Under the pieces are notes generated by a model. The model worked only from the letters and a program-made list of their open reading frames with translations. It searched no databases and was not told the DNA's origin. Source: an uncultured Haliea sp. (GTDB taxonomy: Bacteria; Pseudomonadota; Gammaproteobacteria; Pseudomonadales; Halieaceae). Taken from it: DNA of 48,788 nucleotides. Within the stretch, counting starts at the first letter, position 1, and every line of letters starts with the position of its first letter. Below, in pieces: positions 1 through 8,017 of the stretch. Both the position numbers and the translations under genes were made by a program. The stretch covers positions 1 to 48,788 of the forward strand of contig CAJXTK010000003.1 of the NCBI GenBank assembly GCA_913061115.1, given 5' to 3'.

Positions 1-49
1 ACGAGATCATGCCTAGTCTCGTGGGCTCGGAGATGTGTATAAGAGACAG
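1..49 (+). other. Illumina Nextera adapter (non-genomic contig end)
   Basis: The first 49 bases are library-preparation sequence. They contain the tail of the i7 primer (ACGAGAT), an 8-base index (CATGCCTA), the primer linker GTCTCGTGGGCTCGG and the 19-base Tn5 mosaic end AGATGTGTATAAGAGACAG ending at 49. The same elements with the same index occur in reverse at the other end of the contig. Genomic sequence begins at 50. The adapter happens to be open in the frame of the first gene, so automatic translation gives a false N-terminus beginning MYKRQ. Confidence 0.98.
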
Positions 50-1507
50 GAGCTAAACGGGCGAGCAAACCGAGTGGCCAACGGCCTCCTCGACAGCGGT
101 ATCCGTCCGGGTGATAGGGTCACCACTCTGCTGAAGAACGGTATCGAATTTGTCGAGACTTACTTTGCTATCGCAAAGATCGGCGCCGTGATGGTGCCGA
201 TCAACTGGCGCCTAGTGGCGGGAGAAATCAGTTATATCTTGCAAAACTCTGGAGCCAAAGCGCTGGTGTATGACTCGGATTTTGACGCAACGGTTAATAG
301 TCTTCAAGGTGGCGCACAGGGCGAGCTCCCCGTGGAGCAATGGATCCGCCGCGAAAATAGCGACACAGGCACCCCAAACTGGGCAATGGATTATGATACG
401 TTTGCAGCCTCTTTCCCCGCACAGGAACCCCCTGTCGGCGCATGGGACGACGACAATCTCTTTATTATGTATACCTCCGGCACCACAGGGCGCCCCAAAG
501 GCGTCGTACACAGCCATAACGGCATGCTCTGGTCACAGCTGACGAGCATGTCGACCTCCGACATGCGCGATGGTGACCGCTGGCTGCTAGCGCTACCGAT
601 GTTTCATGTGGGCTGCCTCAGCCCAACCTCGCTGCTGGTGCATCGCGGTGGCGCCGGCATCATCATGCGGGAGCTAGAGGTCGGGGCGATGTTTCGCTGT
701 ATCGAACAAGAAAAGGTCACCATATTTATGGCGGTGCCGGCCCTGCTTCAGTTCATGCTGGCAGCGCCGGAGCGGGAACAGTGCGATATCTCCTCGGTGC
801 GCTGGATCGCCACTGGCGCCGCACCTGTGCCCGTCTCCCTGCTCCATGAATACGAGGCATTGGGCATTAGCCTTTTTCAGGCCTATGGCCTCACCGAATC
901 CTGTGGCCCAGGGACTCTATTACTCCCCGAAGACGGCGAAGCCAAAGTCGGCTCCTGCGGTCGCCCGCAGATGCATACCGAGATCAATATCATCGACTCC
1001 GATGGCAACACCATTCCCATGGGATCCGACCAAGCCGGTGAATTACTGGTGGGTGGACGACACCTAATGAAAGAGTATTGGAACAACCCGCAGGCCACCG
1101 CAGAAACACTGATCGATGGCTGGCTGCATACGGGGGACATCTGCACGTGGGATGCGGAGGGTTTCGTTACCATCTGCGACCGCATGAAAGACATGATCAT
1201 TTCCGGTGGCGAAAACATCTATCCTGCGGAACTGGAGAATATTCTTGCCGCCTGCCCGGAGGTTCAGGAAGCAGCCGTAATTGGCGTAGCCTCACAAAAA
1301 TGGGGTGAAACACCATTGGCGCTGATCGTTCCTGCAGCGGGCACTGCCCCAACCGCGGAGTCCCTAAAAGCCTACTGCAAAGAAAACCTAGCTGGCTATA
1401 AAGTGCCACAGCTGTATGAATTGGTAGACACTCTGCCCCGAAACCCTTCGGGAAAATTGCTAAAACCCGAACTGCGAAAACAGTTCCCCGGGCCTGCTCC
1501 GTTTTAG
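50..1507 (+). CDS. Acyl-CoA synthetase (class I adenylate-forming), 5'-truncated
   Basis: This is an AMP-dependent CoA ligase that would activate a carboxylic acid through an acyl-adenylate to an acyl-CoA in the cytoplasm. The P-loop-like motif TSGTTGRPKG lies near residue 140 of the visible part. QAYGLTESC (A5 region), the hinge DRMKDMIISGGENIYP and the C-terminal catalytic lysine region NPSGKLLKPELR follow in the normal order. About 485 codons are present; family members are usually 510-560, so only the first 20-70 residues are missing. The contig break with adapter at 1-49 cuts the gene, and no true start is visible. Its position beside a second ligase and a transporter suggests carboxylic acid uptake and activation. 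The substrate (medium-chain, aromatic or cyclic acid) is not determined. Confidence 0.9.
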   Translation, partial: ELNGRANRVANGLLDSGIRPGDRVTTLLKNGIEFVETYFAIAKIGAVMVPINWRLVAGEISYILQNSGAKALVYDSDFDATVNSLQGGAQGELPVEQWIRRENSDTGTPNWAMDYDTFAASFPAQEPPVGAWDDDNLFIMYTSGTTGRPKGVVHSHNGMLWSQLTSMSTSDMRDGDRWLLALPMFHVGCLSPTSLLVHRGGAGIIMRELEVGAMFRCIEQEKVTIFMAVPALLQFMLAAPEREQCDISSVRWIATGAAPVPVSLLHEYEALGISLFQAYGLTESCGPGTLLLPEDGEAKVGSCGRPQMHTEINIIDSDGNTIPMGSDQAGELLVGGRHLMKEYWNNPQATAETLIDGWLHTGDICTWDAEGFVTICDRMKDMIISGGENIYPAELENILAACPEVQEAAVIGVASQKWGETPLALIVPAAGTAPTAESLKAYCKENLAGYKVPQLYELVDTLPRNPSGKLLKPELRKQFPGPAPF

Positions 1508-1568
1508 CAAAGCACCCAATGCCGGTGCGTATTGGCCGACAGTTGAGAGAGACCGCAAGAAAGTCGCG

Positions 1569-1588
1569 GCACTTTAGTGCTCATTTTT
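1569..1588 (+). terminator. Weak hairpin plus T-tract after the acyl-CoA synthetase
   Basis: A short stem GCAC-TTTA-GTGC (1569-1580) is followed three bases later by TTTTT (1584-1588). It lies between two convergent genes. The stem is only 4-5 bp, so this is a weak candidate for a Rho-independent terminator. A second hairpin, CCAAT...ATTGG (1516-1535), sits just after the stop codon. Confidence 0.25.
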
Positions 1589-1606
1589 AGAGGCGATAGC
1601 CAGTCA

Positions 1607-3025
1607 TCAGCGTGTCGCCCGCTCCTCAAGCTGTCGTTTTACCCTTACGTGATCTTCACGCGTCATCGAAATTCGATTGAAAAAAACATACGCTAGAAGC
1701 GCCATGCTGCCGGTCAGGATGAGGGTGAATAAGCCCAACGATTGCAGCACCGATGAATCAATTGTTCCAGGCAAAGACTCCGGTTGGATGCCGACAAGAT
1801 CGATCACCACCCCCGCCATAAGTGCTCCCAGACCGGTAGTCGCTTTAGCGACAAAAGCCCCAGCGGCAAAAAATACACCCTCCTGACGTCGCTGCGTTTT
1901 CAGTTCCTGCTCGTCGAGGATGTCCGCTACAAGTGAGGCAGATACCACGCCCAGTGTAACAATGGCGAAGACGCTGATGCCGACACTGACAATTGATAAT
2001 ATGTAGATGAGTGGATGGCCATTGTCAGGAAGAATCCCCAATAGACGCGCACCGATAAGAGACACACTATTCACCGCCAGAACCAGGCTAGCGACGCCCA
2101 ACATTGGAGGCTTGTTGTAATGCTGTCCGAGTCGCCCCAGCAGTATAAAGGCCAACAATGTGGCCAATGCCGAGGGTACGACCATGCCCGCTAGCTGATC
2201 GCTACTAAACTCCCAAAAATACGTACCCATATAAAGCGAGAGTGTCGTGTATATCCCAGCAGCCATACCAAAAGCCAGGCCAGCGCCGGTGGTCAGCCTA
2301 AAATTGGCGTTACCAAATGCGATGCGCACGTCCCGAAAGGGCTGTCCCATGCTAAAGGGCGCCGCATTGGGATTGGATTGCGGCAGGCGCGAAATCACGG
2401 TGCGTGTTCCCCAGATACAGAACGCTGCTGTAATGGCTGCCAGAACAGCAGACATAATGCCATAATTGATATAGTTATCTGCAACGAGCCGGCCATCAAC
2501 GCCGTGATCCATCTGGAAAAAAAACAGGAAGCCAATCGCGGGCAGTGCCATTGCCGCAAGCCAGCCCATCGTAACCCGCGCCTTCGCAATCACAGTGCGC
2601 TCATCGTAGTCTGTGGATAGCTCAGCACCCATGGCGGTATGCGGGATAATGTAGATGGTCAGAAATGTGCGCAAAAGAATTGAAACACCCAAGAGCCAGG
2701 AAAAGACCCCAATCTCTCCCAGGTTGGCGGGGGGATCAAACAGTAGGAGGAATAAAATGGCAGTGGGAATACCCCCAACTACCAGCATAGGATGACGCCG
2801 GCCCCAACGGGTGCGCAACGTGTCTGACCAACTGCCCACGACGGGATCAGAAATGGCGTCCCAACTCAGGGCCAGAAACATTGCAAGGCCAGTAAGCGTG
2901 CCACTTAACCCCTGTACCTGAGTGTAATAGAACACCACAAAATTGACGAAGGCCGCATCCTTAACCGCAAAGGGCATGGAGCCAACGGCATAGGACCATT
3001 TTTCAAGGCTGTTCAGTGAGCGCAT
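1607..3025 (-). CDS. GPH/MelB-type MFS transporter
   Basis: This 472-residue polytopic inner-membrane protein has about twelve hydrophobic segments. The N-terminal signature near residues 55-75 (SWDAISDPVVGSWSD followed by RTRWGRRHP) matches the glycoside-pentoside-hexuronide:cation symporter family (MelB-like), including the DP..G..SD loop and the basic GRRHP motif between helices 2 and 3. It lies downstream of, and co-directional with, a CoA ligase (3156-4766), 130 bases away, which suggests it imports the acid or a conjugate that the ligase activates. Many GPH proteins in marine gammaproteobacteria sit in steroid or terpenoid gene clusters rather than sugar clusters; that reading here is inference. 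The start ATG matches the family N-terminus (KWSYAVGSMPFAVKDA). Confidence 0.85.
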   Translation of the reverse strand: MRSLNSLEKWSYAVGSMPFAVKDAAFVNFVVFYYTQVQGLSGTLTGLAMFLALSWDAISDPVVGSWSDTLRTRWGRRHPMLVVGGIPTAILFLLLFDPPANLGEIGVFSWLLGVSILLRTFLTIYIIPHTAMGAELSTDYDERTVIAKARVTMGWLAAMALPAIGFLFFFQMDHGVDGRLVADNYINYGIMSAVLAAITAAFCIWGTRTVISRLPQSNPNAAPFSMGQPFRDVRIAFGNANFRLTTGAGLAFGMAAGIYTTLSLYMGTYFWEFSSDQLAGMVVPSALATLLAFILLGRLGQHYNKPPMLGVASLVLAVNSVSLIGARLLGILPDNGHPLIYILSIVSVGISVFAIVTLGVVSASLVADILDEQELKTQRRQEGVFFAAGAFVAKATTGLGALMAGVVIDLVGIQPESLPGTIDSSVLQSLGLFTLILTGSMALLAYVFFNRISMTREDHVRVKRQLEERATR

Positions 3026-3142
3026 AAGTACCGTATCCTTGACTGGCTCAACTGTCCGAGAAATTAAGCGATGGTTGACCGCATAATTGTAACGCGGTAG
3101 TCACCGCCGGAGGTAGCGGTATTCGTCGAGCCACACGGAACA

Positions 3143-3170
3143 GCGCCTGCGCTCACTATGCGTCAGGCGC
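3143..3170 (-). other. Strong hairpin spanning the stop codon of the CoA ligase
   Basis: An inverted repeat of 10 bp (GCGCCTGCGC with GCG-T-CAGGCGC, one bulged base, loop TCACTAT) covers the stop codon of the ligase at 3156-3158. No T-run follows on the minus strand, so it is more likely an mRNA-stabilising or processing hairpin between the ligase and the transporter than an intrinsic terminator. Confidence 0.4.
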
Positions 3171-4766
3171 CTGATCCGCTAGGCCCGCGTAGGTTTCACG
3201 AAGCTCTCTCTTGAGCACCTTGCCAATGGAGCTTTTAGGCAACTCCTCGGCAAAGACAAGTTGGCTGATGCGCTGAGATTTCCCCAATCTATCGTTCGCC
3301 CATAGTCTAAGGGTCTTTGCATCACTAACTGCACCGGGCTCCCGCACCACAATAGCCAGAGGCGTTTCGCCCCACTCCCGACTGGCTAGCGCGACAACGG
3401 CTGTCTCATGTATCTCTGCATGCTCCAGTAATATCAGCTCAAGATCAGTGGCATAGACATTAAAACCGCCGGAAATAATCATATCCTTGCGCCGGTCTGA
3501 CAAGAAAAGCCAGCCATCCTCGTCCAGATAGCCCACATCGCCGCTCTTGTAAAACAGCAAACCATCGCTGTCATACCAGTGCATTGCATTACTGGCGACT
3601 TCACGATTGTAATAACCATCACTCATATTTCCGGAACGTCCGACTATTTCCCCCGGTTGGCCCGTTGCAACTTCATTGCCCTGCTCGTCAATGATTTTTA
3701 GAAATGAACCTGGCAGTGTAGGGCCGACAGAACCCAGTTTATCCTGCTGCTTCGCAATACTCCCGATAAACAGCGTTCCGACACCCCCTTCAGTCAGGCC
3801 ATAAAACTCAACCAATTCGCCGGGAAAGTGATCAATCACATCGGCCTTCAACGCTGGACGCAACGGTGCACTGGTGCAGAACTTCACCTGCAGACTGCTG
3901 CAATCGTAGTTCGCATAGCTATCCAGTCGCATAATACGATCATATTGCACGGGCACCAGCATCACATGGGTGACCCTGTGTTCCTGTATCAATTGCAGCG
4001 CACCCTCAGCATCAAACTTGGGCATAATCACCAGCGTGCCGCCCGCACACAGTGTTGGCCACCAAGTTGTTATCGTGGTGTTCGAATACAAAGGAGTGGC
4101 TACCAGCGTGATGGCATCAGAGGTAATACCCAGACTCATCAAACCGATGGCCAAGGCCTGGCGGGTACGATGGCTGTGGATAATACCCTTGGGCGTGCCT
4201 GTGGTTCCGGAGCTATAGATGATATTAAACTCAGCATCACCGGCCAACTGAACATTAGGCATGGCGTCAGATTGCGCTCTAAGCCAGCGGTCTAAATCAC
4301 GAAATTGATCGTTAGAAAAATCGAATCCAATTAGGCCGCCCGGAACAATCTGCGCGCAATCACGCAAAAAAACGCCAGCCATTTTTTCCATGTCACTGGC
4401 CACAATAAGCGCTTTTGCATTGCAATCTCGCAGCATCAGATCAAGGCTATGATCAGTAATCATACCTTGCATGGGCACCGCACAAGCGCCGGCAAGCAAC
4501 GTTGCAGCGAACATTTCTGAATAGTCCATACTGTTAGGCGACAGCATAGCGACATGGTCACCATGCCCTATACCCAGCACCGCAAGGCCATTAGCCATGC
4601 GGTAAATACGCTCAATAGATTCGCCCCAGGTACGCGACTGGGCGCCTTCGATCAAGGCGACTTTATCCGCATGCTCAAGGCGAAATTTCTCCAGCAGTGC
4701 AGGCAGTGCCAAGGCTGGATCAAAAGGGACTTGCACCTTGAGACTATTTTCACTGCTGCTATTCAT
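3156..4766 (-). CDS. Acyl-CoA synthetase (class I adenylate-forming)
   Basis: A full-length 536-residue AMP-binding CoA ligase. Motifs in order: YSSGTTGTPKG near residue 185, EFYGLTEGG near 320, the hinge SDRRKDMIISGGFNVY near 430, and the C-terminal lysine region SSIGKVLKREL near 515. These are the ATP/AMP, acyl-pocket and catalytic elements expected for acid:CoA ligases. The overall style is FadD/CaiC-like. It is transcribed leftward and followed after 130 bases by the GPH transporter, so the two probably form one unit. It differs clearly from the ligase at 50-1507, so the region holds two activation enzymes with probably different substrates. Start ATG at 4766 gives a normal N-terminus. 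Confidence 0.92.
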   Translation of the reverse strand: MNSSSENSLKVQVPFDPALALPALLEKFRLEHADKVALIEGAQSRTWGESIERIYRMANGLAVLGIGHGDHVAMLSPNSMDYSEMFAATLLAGACAVPMQGMITDHSLDLMLRDCNAKALIVASDMEKMAGVFLRDCAQIVPGGLIGFDFSNDQFRDLDRWLRAQSDAMPNVQLAGDAEFNIIYSSGTTGTPKGIIHSHRTRQALAIGLMSLGITSDAITLVATPLYSNTTITTWWPTLCAGGTLVIMPKFDAEGALQLIQEHRVTHVMLVPVQYDRIMRLDSYANYDCSSLQVKFCTSAPLRPALKADVIDHFPGELVEFYGLTEGGVGTLFIGSIAKQQDKLGSVGPTLPGSFLKIIDEQGNEVATGQPGEIVGRSGNMSDGYYNREVASNAMHWYDSDGLLFYKSGDVGYLDEDGWLFLSDRRKDMIISGGFNVYATDLELILLEHAEIHETAVVALASREWGETPLAIVVREPGAVSDAKTLRLWANDRLGKSQRISQLVFAEELPKSSIGKVLKRELRETYAGLADQAPDA

Positions 4767-4915
4767 AAAGATTAATATTCCCGATTGATAGGCGGAGCGT
4801 TTTTCCAGATACTGTAGTGGGTTTTCCGCTTGCGTTCAAAACATGATTCATTGTACTCAAGTCGCACGTTTAATCTCGGATAAAGATCGCTTTATCAAAT
4901 AAAAAGGAAACGGCT

Positions 4916-5905
4916 ATGCAGCGTATTTTGTCTTTCTATGCGTCACTGAGTTTGGCTGTTCTTTTTTCGTACAGCAGTCAAGCCGCCATCACACCGCCAC
5001 TCAACGCACTCATCCTTACCAGCCCTGGCGTCTATCATAATTATGAACAACAAACGCAAGCGCTGGCATTGGGTATTGCCGAGCACGTCAATATCCGATT
5101 CGACGTCTCCCTGGCTGAGCTCGAGCGCTGGAAAACTACGGATTTTGCACAAGGCTATGATGTTTTGATCTACAACCTCTGCATGGCGGACAATCAGGAT
5201 AAAGCGTTAATCGCCAACCTGCGTCGTCAAACTGAACAGCTCGGTATACCAGCGCTAGTGATTCACTGCACGATGCATTCTTTTCGAGAGACAAGCCTGT
5301 GGTGGCCCATGTTCGGACTTCAGACAAAGGCGCATGAATCACTTAAACCACTGGCCCAGATTCAGGCGGCGCCACATCCGATTCTCCAGGGCATTCCCAA
5401 TGACTGGACGGTGGCCAATGACGAGTTGTACATCAATCTCCAATTTGAAGCCCAGACGCTACTCAGTGCCATCGGAGAGGACACCAAGCCTCATACGACC
5501 GCCTGGTTGACCTATCAGGGTACAACGCCGATTTTTGGCACGACGCTAGGGCACAGTGACGAAACGCTGAACGATCCTGCCTTCGGGCGCCTCATCGCCA
5601 ACGCCCTGTTGTTCGTCACCGACAATCTGTCAGACCAGGGTATCGCGGAGGTCACGCTGGAACCGGTCAATGACGGGGTCAATATCATCAACACGGTTTC
5701 CGCACCCGAGGGCGTCGTGTTTCTGGGCGAAGAGGGCATGGATTGTGGCTTCCGCCAGCTCGCTATCGCCGCAGGGCCTTGTTATCTAGGGTGCATCCTC
5801 AACCCACTGGAATGGGGCGAGGAAACACAGACGTGCAAGCGGTCTTGCGAACGTAAATTGCCCTCTTCCGATGAGATCATAGGCCACTGTGCTCCCGAGG
5901 CATAA
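4916..5905 (+). CDS. Secreted ThuA-like (glutamine-amidotransferase-fold) protein with Cys-rich tail
   Basis: A 329-residue protein. Residues 1-24 form a signal peptide (hydrophobic LSLAVLFSYSSQAA, likely cleavage after QAA). Residues about 28-238 resemble the ThuA domain (trehalose-utilisation, class I amidotransferase-like fold): LNALILTSPGVYHNYEQQ at the start, the YDVLIYNLC strand near 85, and a central VIHCTMHSFR segment where ThuA proteins carry a GGLxxxH-type motif. The C-terminal tail (about 277-325) holds six cysteines at 277, 289, 293, 307, 311 and 325, that is two CX3C motifs separated by 13 residues plus flanking cysteines, suggesting a disulfide-stabilised helical hairpin in the periplasm. 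The SD is AAAAAGGAAA upstream of ATG 4916. The function is unknown; ThuA assignment is by pattern only. Confidence 0.65.
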   Translation: MQRILSFYASLSLAVLFSYSSQAAITPPLNALILTSPGVYHNYEQQTQALALGIAEHVNIRFDVSLAELERWKTTDFAQGYDVLIYNLCMADNQDKALIANLRRQTEQLGIPALVIHCTMHSFRETSLWWPMFGLQTKAHESLKPLAQIQAAPHPILQGIPNDWTVANDELYINLQFEAQTLLSAIGEDTKPHTTAWLTYQGTTPIFGTTLGHSDETLNDPAFGRLIANALLFVTDNLSDQGIAEVTLEPVNDGVNIINTVSAPEGVVFLGEEGMDCGFRQLAIAAGPCYLGCILNPLEWGEETQTCKRSCERKLPSSDEIIGHCAPEA

Positions 5906-5923
5906 TCTACACCCTGTCTCCCT

Positions 5924-5965
5924 AGCGCCGTAATACCCCGGCTGGATAACCGGCTCAAAGGCGCT
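5924..5965 (+). other. Nested inverted repeat after the ThuA-like gene
   Basis: The arms AGCGCC (5924-5929) and GGCGCT (5960-5965) enclose a smaller CCGG...CCGG pairing. The structure sits 18 bases after the stop codon. No T-tract follows (CTCTCCC), so it is at best a Rho-independent-like pause or an mRNA 3' stem. Confidence 0.3.
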
Positions 5966-6027
5966 CTCCCAGCCCCTCGATCAGAATAAAAAGGAATCAC
6001 TAGAATCTCAAAAAAATACAATCAGGA

Positions 6028-6056
6028 TTGACTGTTTTATTTCTAGCTCCCATACT
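6028..6056 (+). promoter_or_regulatory. Candidate sigma-70 promoter of the P450 gene
   Basis: TTGACT (6028-6033) and CATACT (6051-6056) are separated by exactly 17 bases and lie 31 bases upstream of the TTG start of the P450 gene. The -35 matches five of six consensus bases and the -10 four of six. This gives the P450 its own promoter, separate from the ThuA-like gene. Confidence 0.45.
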
Positions 6057-6086
6057 CCCCGCTTAACCTAGAAAAGGGGATAAACC

Positions 6087-7343
6087 TTGACTGCACCGAC
6101 CGTCACTGACAATCGGCCTCTCGCGGACATGGCACTGTTTGATACACATACACTGAAATGCCCCTACCACTACGATAAAACCCTGCGCGATACCGCGCCG
6201 GTCTATCAGGATCCGGATTCTGGAGTCTTTGTAATATCAACCTACGAGCTGATACGCGAAGCACACAAGAACGATGCTGTGTTTTCCAACGAGTTCATGT
6301 TGGCGAAGGGCTCCGCAGAAAAGCTTGATGCGGATATCGATGCCGCTATGAAAAATACCTATAACCTAGGCAAGGGAACACTTCTGACCGTAGATGACCC
6401 TGAGCACAAAATCTACCGTGACACTGTCAGAGATTTTTTCCTCGCCAAAAACATTGAGCAATATCGCCCTTGGGTGAGCGAACTGGCTGAAAGGTTGGTC
6501 AGCGAAATTCCTACCGGGCAGCCTTATGACTTTATCAAGAAATTTGCTCGTCCCTTGCCCTTATCCATGATCATGCACGTACTCGGCATCCCTCTGAAAA
6601 TGATCGACGATGCCTTCAAGTGGACGAATGCCAATGTCACTGTGCTGTCGCAGGTCTCAGACAAGCAAGGTTTGTTGGATGCACACGCCGGGGTAAAGGA
6701 AGAATACGACTGGTTCGTGACCGCGTTGGATGCACGCCGCGCCAACCCACAGGATGACTTACTCAATCTGGTTGCCCATGCGACGTTCGAAGGTCGACCA
6801 CTGACAATAGAAGAACAGCTGGGCCACTGTACGCAATTCCTCGTCGCCGGTAATGAAACCACCACGGCAACACTCGCTGAAGGTATCAGGCAGTTATGTC
6901 TTAATCCGGAGCAGGAAGCGGCGGTACGTAATGACCGTTCGCTCATTCCCAACCTCGTAGAAGAGACATTGCGCCTTGCGACACCCACCTCAAATATGTG
7001 GCGCATGACAAAGCAAGATCACACCATCGGTGGGGTAGAGATTCCCCTAGGCAGCATGGTACTGCTGAAGTATTTCTCGTCCAACCACGACGAAGCCATG
7101 TTTGACCAACCCATGGAGTTTGATGTGACACGGGCGAACGCAAAACGCCATATCGCCTTCGGGTTTGGCACGCATGTGTGTATCGGCCAGCATCTGTCTC
7201 GACTGGAAATGATTGTCGCTTGGGAAAAAATCTTCGATGGCACCACCAGCATGCGACTCAATTGCGCACCACAAGATCTGGATTATATGCCCAATATTCT
7301 GCTGCGCGGCCTCGAAAAACTCCCTGTCATTTTCGAAAAATAG
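6087..7343 (+). CDS. Cytochrome P450 monooxygenase (soluble bacterial class)
   Basis: A 418-residue soluble P450. The I-helix oxygen-activation motif AGNETTT lies at 254-260, the K-helix ExxR at 293-296 (EETLR), and the heme-thiolate loop FGFGTHVCIG places the cysteine ligand at residue 365. Length and lack of an N-terminal membrane anchor indicate a class I bacterial enzyme that needs a ferredoxin and ferredoxin reductase; neither gene is in this window. The start is TTG at 6087, supported by the SD AAAAGGGGA seven bases upstream and by the N-terminus. It faces the convergent leftward operon SDR/ALDH/HIBADH, so hydroxylation followed by alcohol and aldehyde oxidation is plausible. The P450 subfamily and substrate (terpenoid, steroid side chain, cyclic acid) cannot be fixed by eye. 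Confidence 0.95.
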   Translation: MTAPTVTDNRPLADMALFDTHTLKCPYHYDKTLRDTAPVYQDPDSGVFVISTYELIREAHKNDAVFSNEFMLAKGSAEKLDADIDAAMKNTYNLGKGTLLTVDDPEHKIYRDTVRDFFLAKNIEQYRPWVSELAERLVSEIPTGQPYDFIKKFARPLPLSMIMHVLGIPLKMIDDAFKWTNANVTVLSQVSDKQGLLDAHAGVKEEYDWFVTALDARRANPQDDLLNLVAHATFEGRPLTIEEQLGHCTQFLVAGNETTTATLAEGIRQLCLNPEQEAAVRNDRSLIPNLVEETLRLATPTSNMWRMTKQDHTIGGVEIPLGSMVLLKYFSSNHDEAMFDQPMEFDVTRANAKRHIAFGFGTHVCIGQHLSRLEMIVAWEKIFDGTTSMRLNCAPQDLDYMPNILLRGLEKLPVIFEK

Positions 7344-7371
7344 ACAACGCTTTTGAAGGTGTTTTCAAGCC

Positions 7372-7899
7372 TCACTGATTGCAGGCGATTTGAGCCGCTA
7401 GCTTGGCCTTCATAGGCAACACCCACTGGCTCTTCAATTGAGCCGACAACAAGCCAGCATCATCGAGATCGTCACACAATTTCATCTGATGCGTAAGGTC
7501 AAACATATCTAACTGGCGACAAATTTTGGACTCATCGTTCAGCGTGAGAAACGAAATGCCCGGTGTTTCATAAAAAGAACCATCAGCGCGCTGTCCCGGG
7601 CCACGGTTCATCCAGTGTGTCACCAGCTTGTTGCCAACACCTGTGTAGACGCCCATATAGGGAAACGTCCAACCTTCCCAACCCACTTGCATGTCTCGCC
7701 CGTAATGGGTGGCCTTGATCTCGTCTATGCCGTTAGCGGTGACATCCATTACACCTGCATATTGGCAGGTATAGACGCAGTCTAGAGCATACAGTTCATC
7801 GACGAAAAATATCCAGTCATCGGTGCGAGATGCTTCTTCATGCGCGGCAATTAATTTTTCCGCCGTTGCTCTCAGAATCTGTTCCGATAACCCACTCAT
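7372..7899 (-). CDS. NTF2-like / SnoaL-like fold protein
   Basis: A 175-residue cytoplasmic protein with the look of the NTF2/SnoaL superfamily: an N-terminal helix (ATAEKLIAAHEEASRTDDW), then alternating strands with conserved aromatic residues (GRDMQVGWEGWTFPY, THWMNRGPGQRADG, PGISFLTLNDESKI). Members act as small isomerases, hydratases or cyclases on polyketide-, steroid- or terpenoid-like substrates, and several have unknown roles in catabolic clusters. A strong SD (AGGAGGAGAC) precedes ATG 7899. It is the last gene of the leftward group HIBADH-ALDH-SDR, separated from the SDR by 101 bases with a hairpin. The substrate is unknown. Confidence 0.7.
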   Translation of the reverse strand: MSGLSEQILRATAEKLIAAHEEASRTDDWIFFVDELYALDCVYTCQYAGVMDVTANGIDEIKATHYGRDMQVGWEGWTFPYMGVYTGVGNKLVTHWMNRGPGQRADGSFYETPGISFLTLNDESKICRQLDMFDLTHQMKLCDDLDDAGLLSAQLKSQWVLPMKAKLAAQIACNQ

Positions 7900-7983
7900 G
7901 TAGTCTCCTCCTAAACATTCACCTGCCGTTACGACTCGTTGATTACGTCCGCACCGGTGACAATAATTATTTTTCAGTAAAAT

Positions 7984-8017
7984 CCAATCGGATATTCACA
8001 TTAGAATATCGATTTGG
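7984..8017 (-). terminator. Intercistronic hairpin at the end of the SDR gene (attenuator or partial terminator)
   Basis: An imperfect inverted repeat with 14-base arms encloses the six-base loop ACATTA, which contains the SDR stop codon (8001-8003). The perfect core is GATATTC (7991-7997) with GAATATC (8004-8010), extended outward by CCAATCG and CGATTTGG with two single-base bulges. On the minus strand the stem is followed by ATTTTAC, a short T-tract. It could reduce read-through into the NTF2-like gene or protect the upstream mRNA. Confidence 0.45.

Noticed and set aside
3039-3051. TTGACTGGCTCAA upstream of the transporter as a second double-MarR operator
   Set aside because: It shares only TTGACT and TCAA with the palindrome at 11221-11235 and the spacing is two bases shorter; too weak to call.
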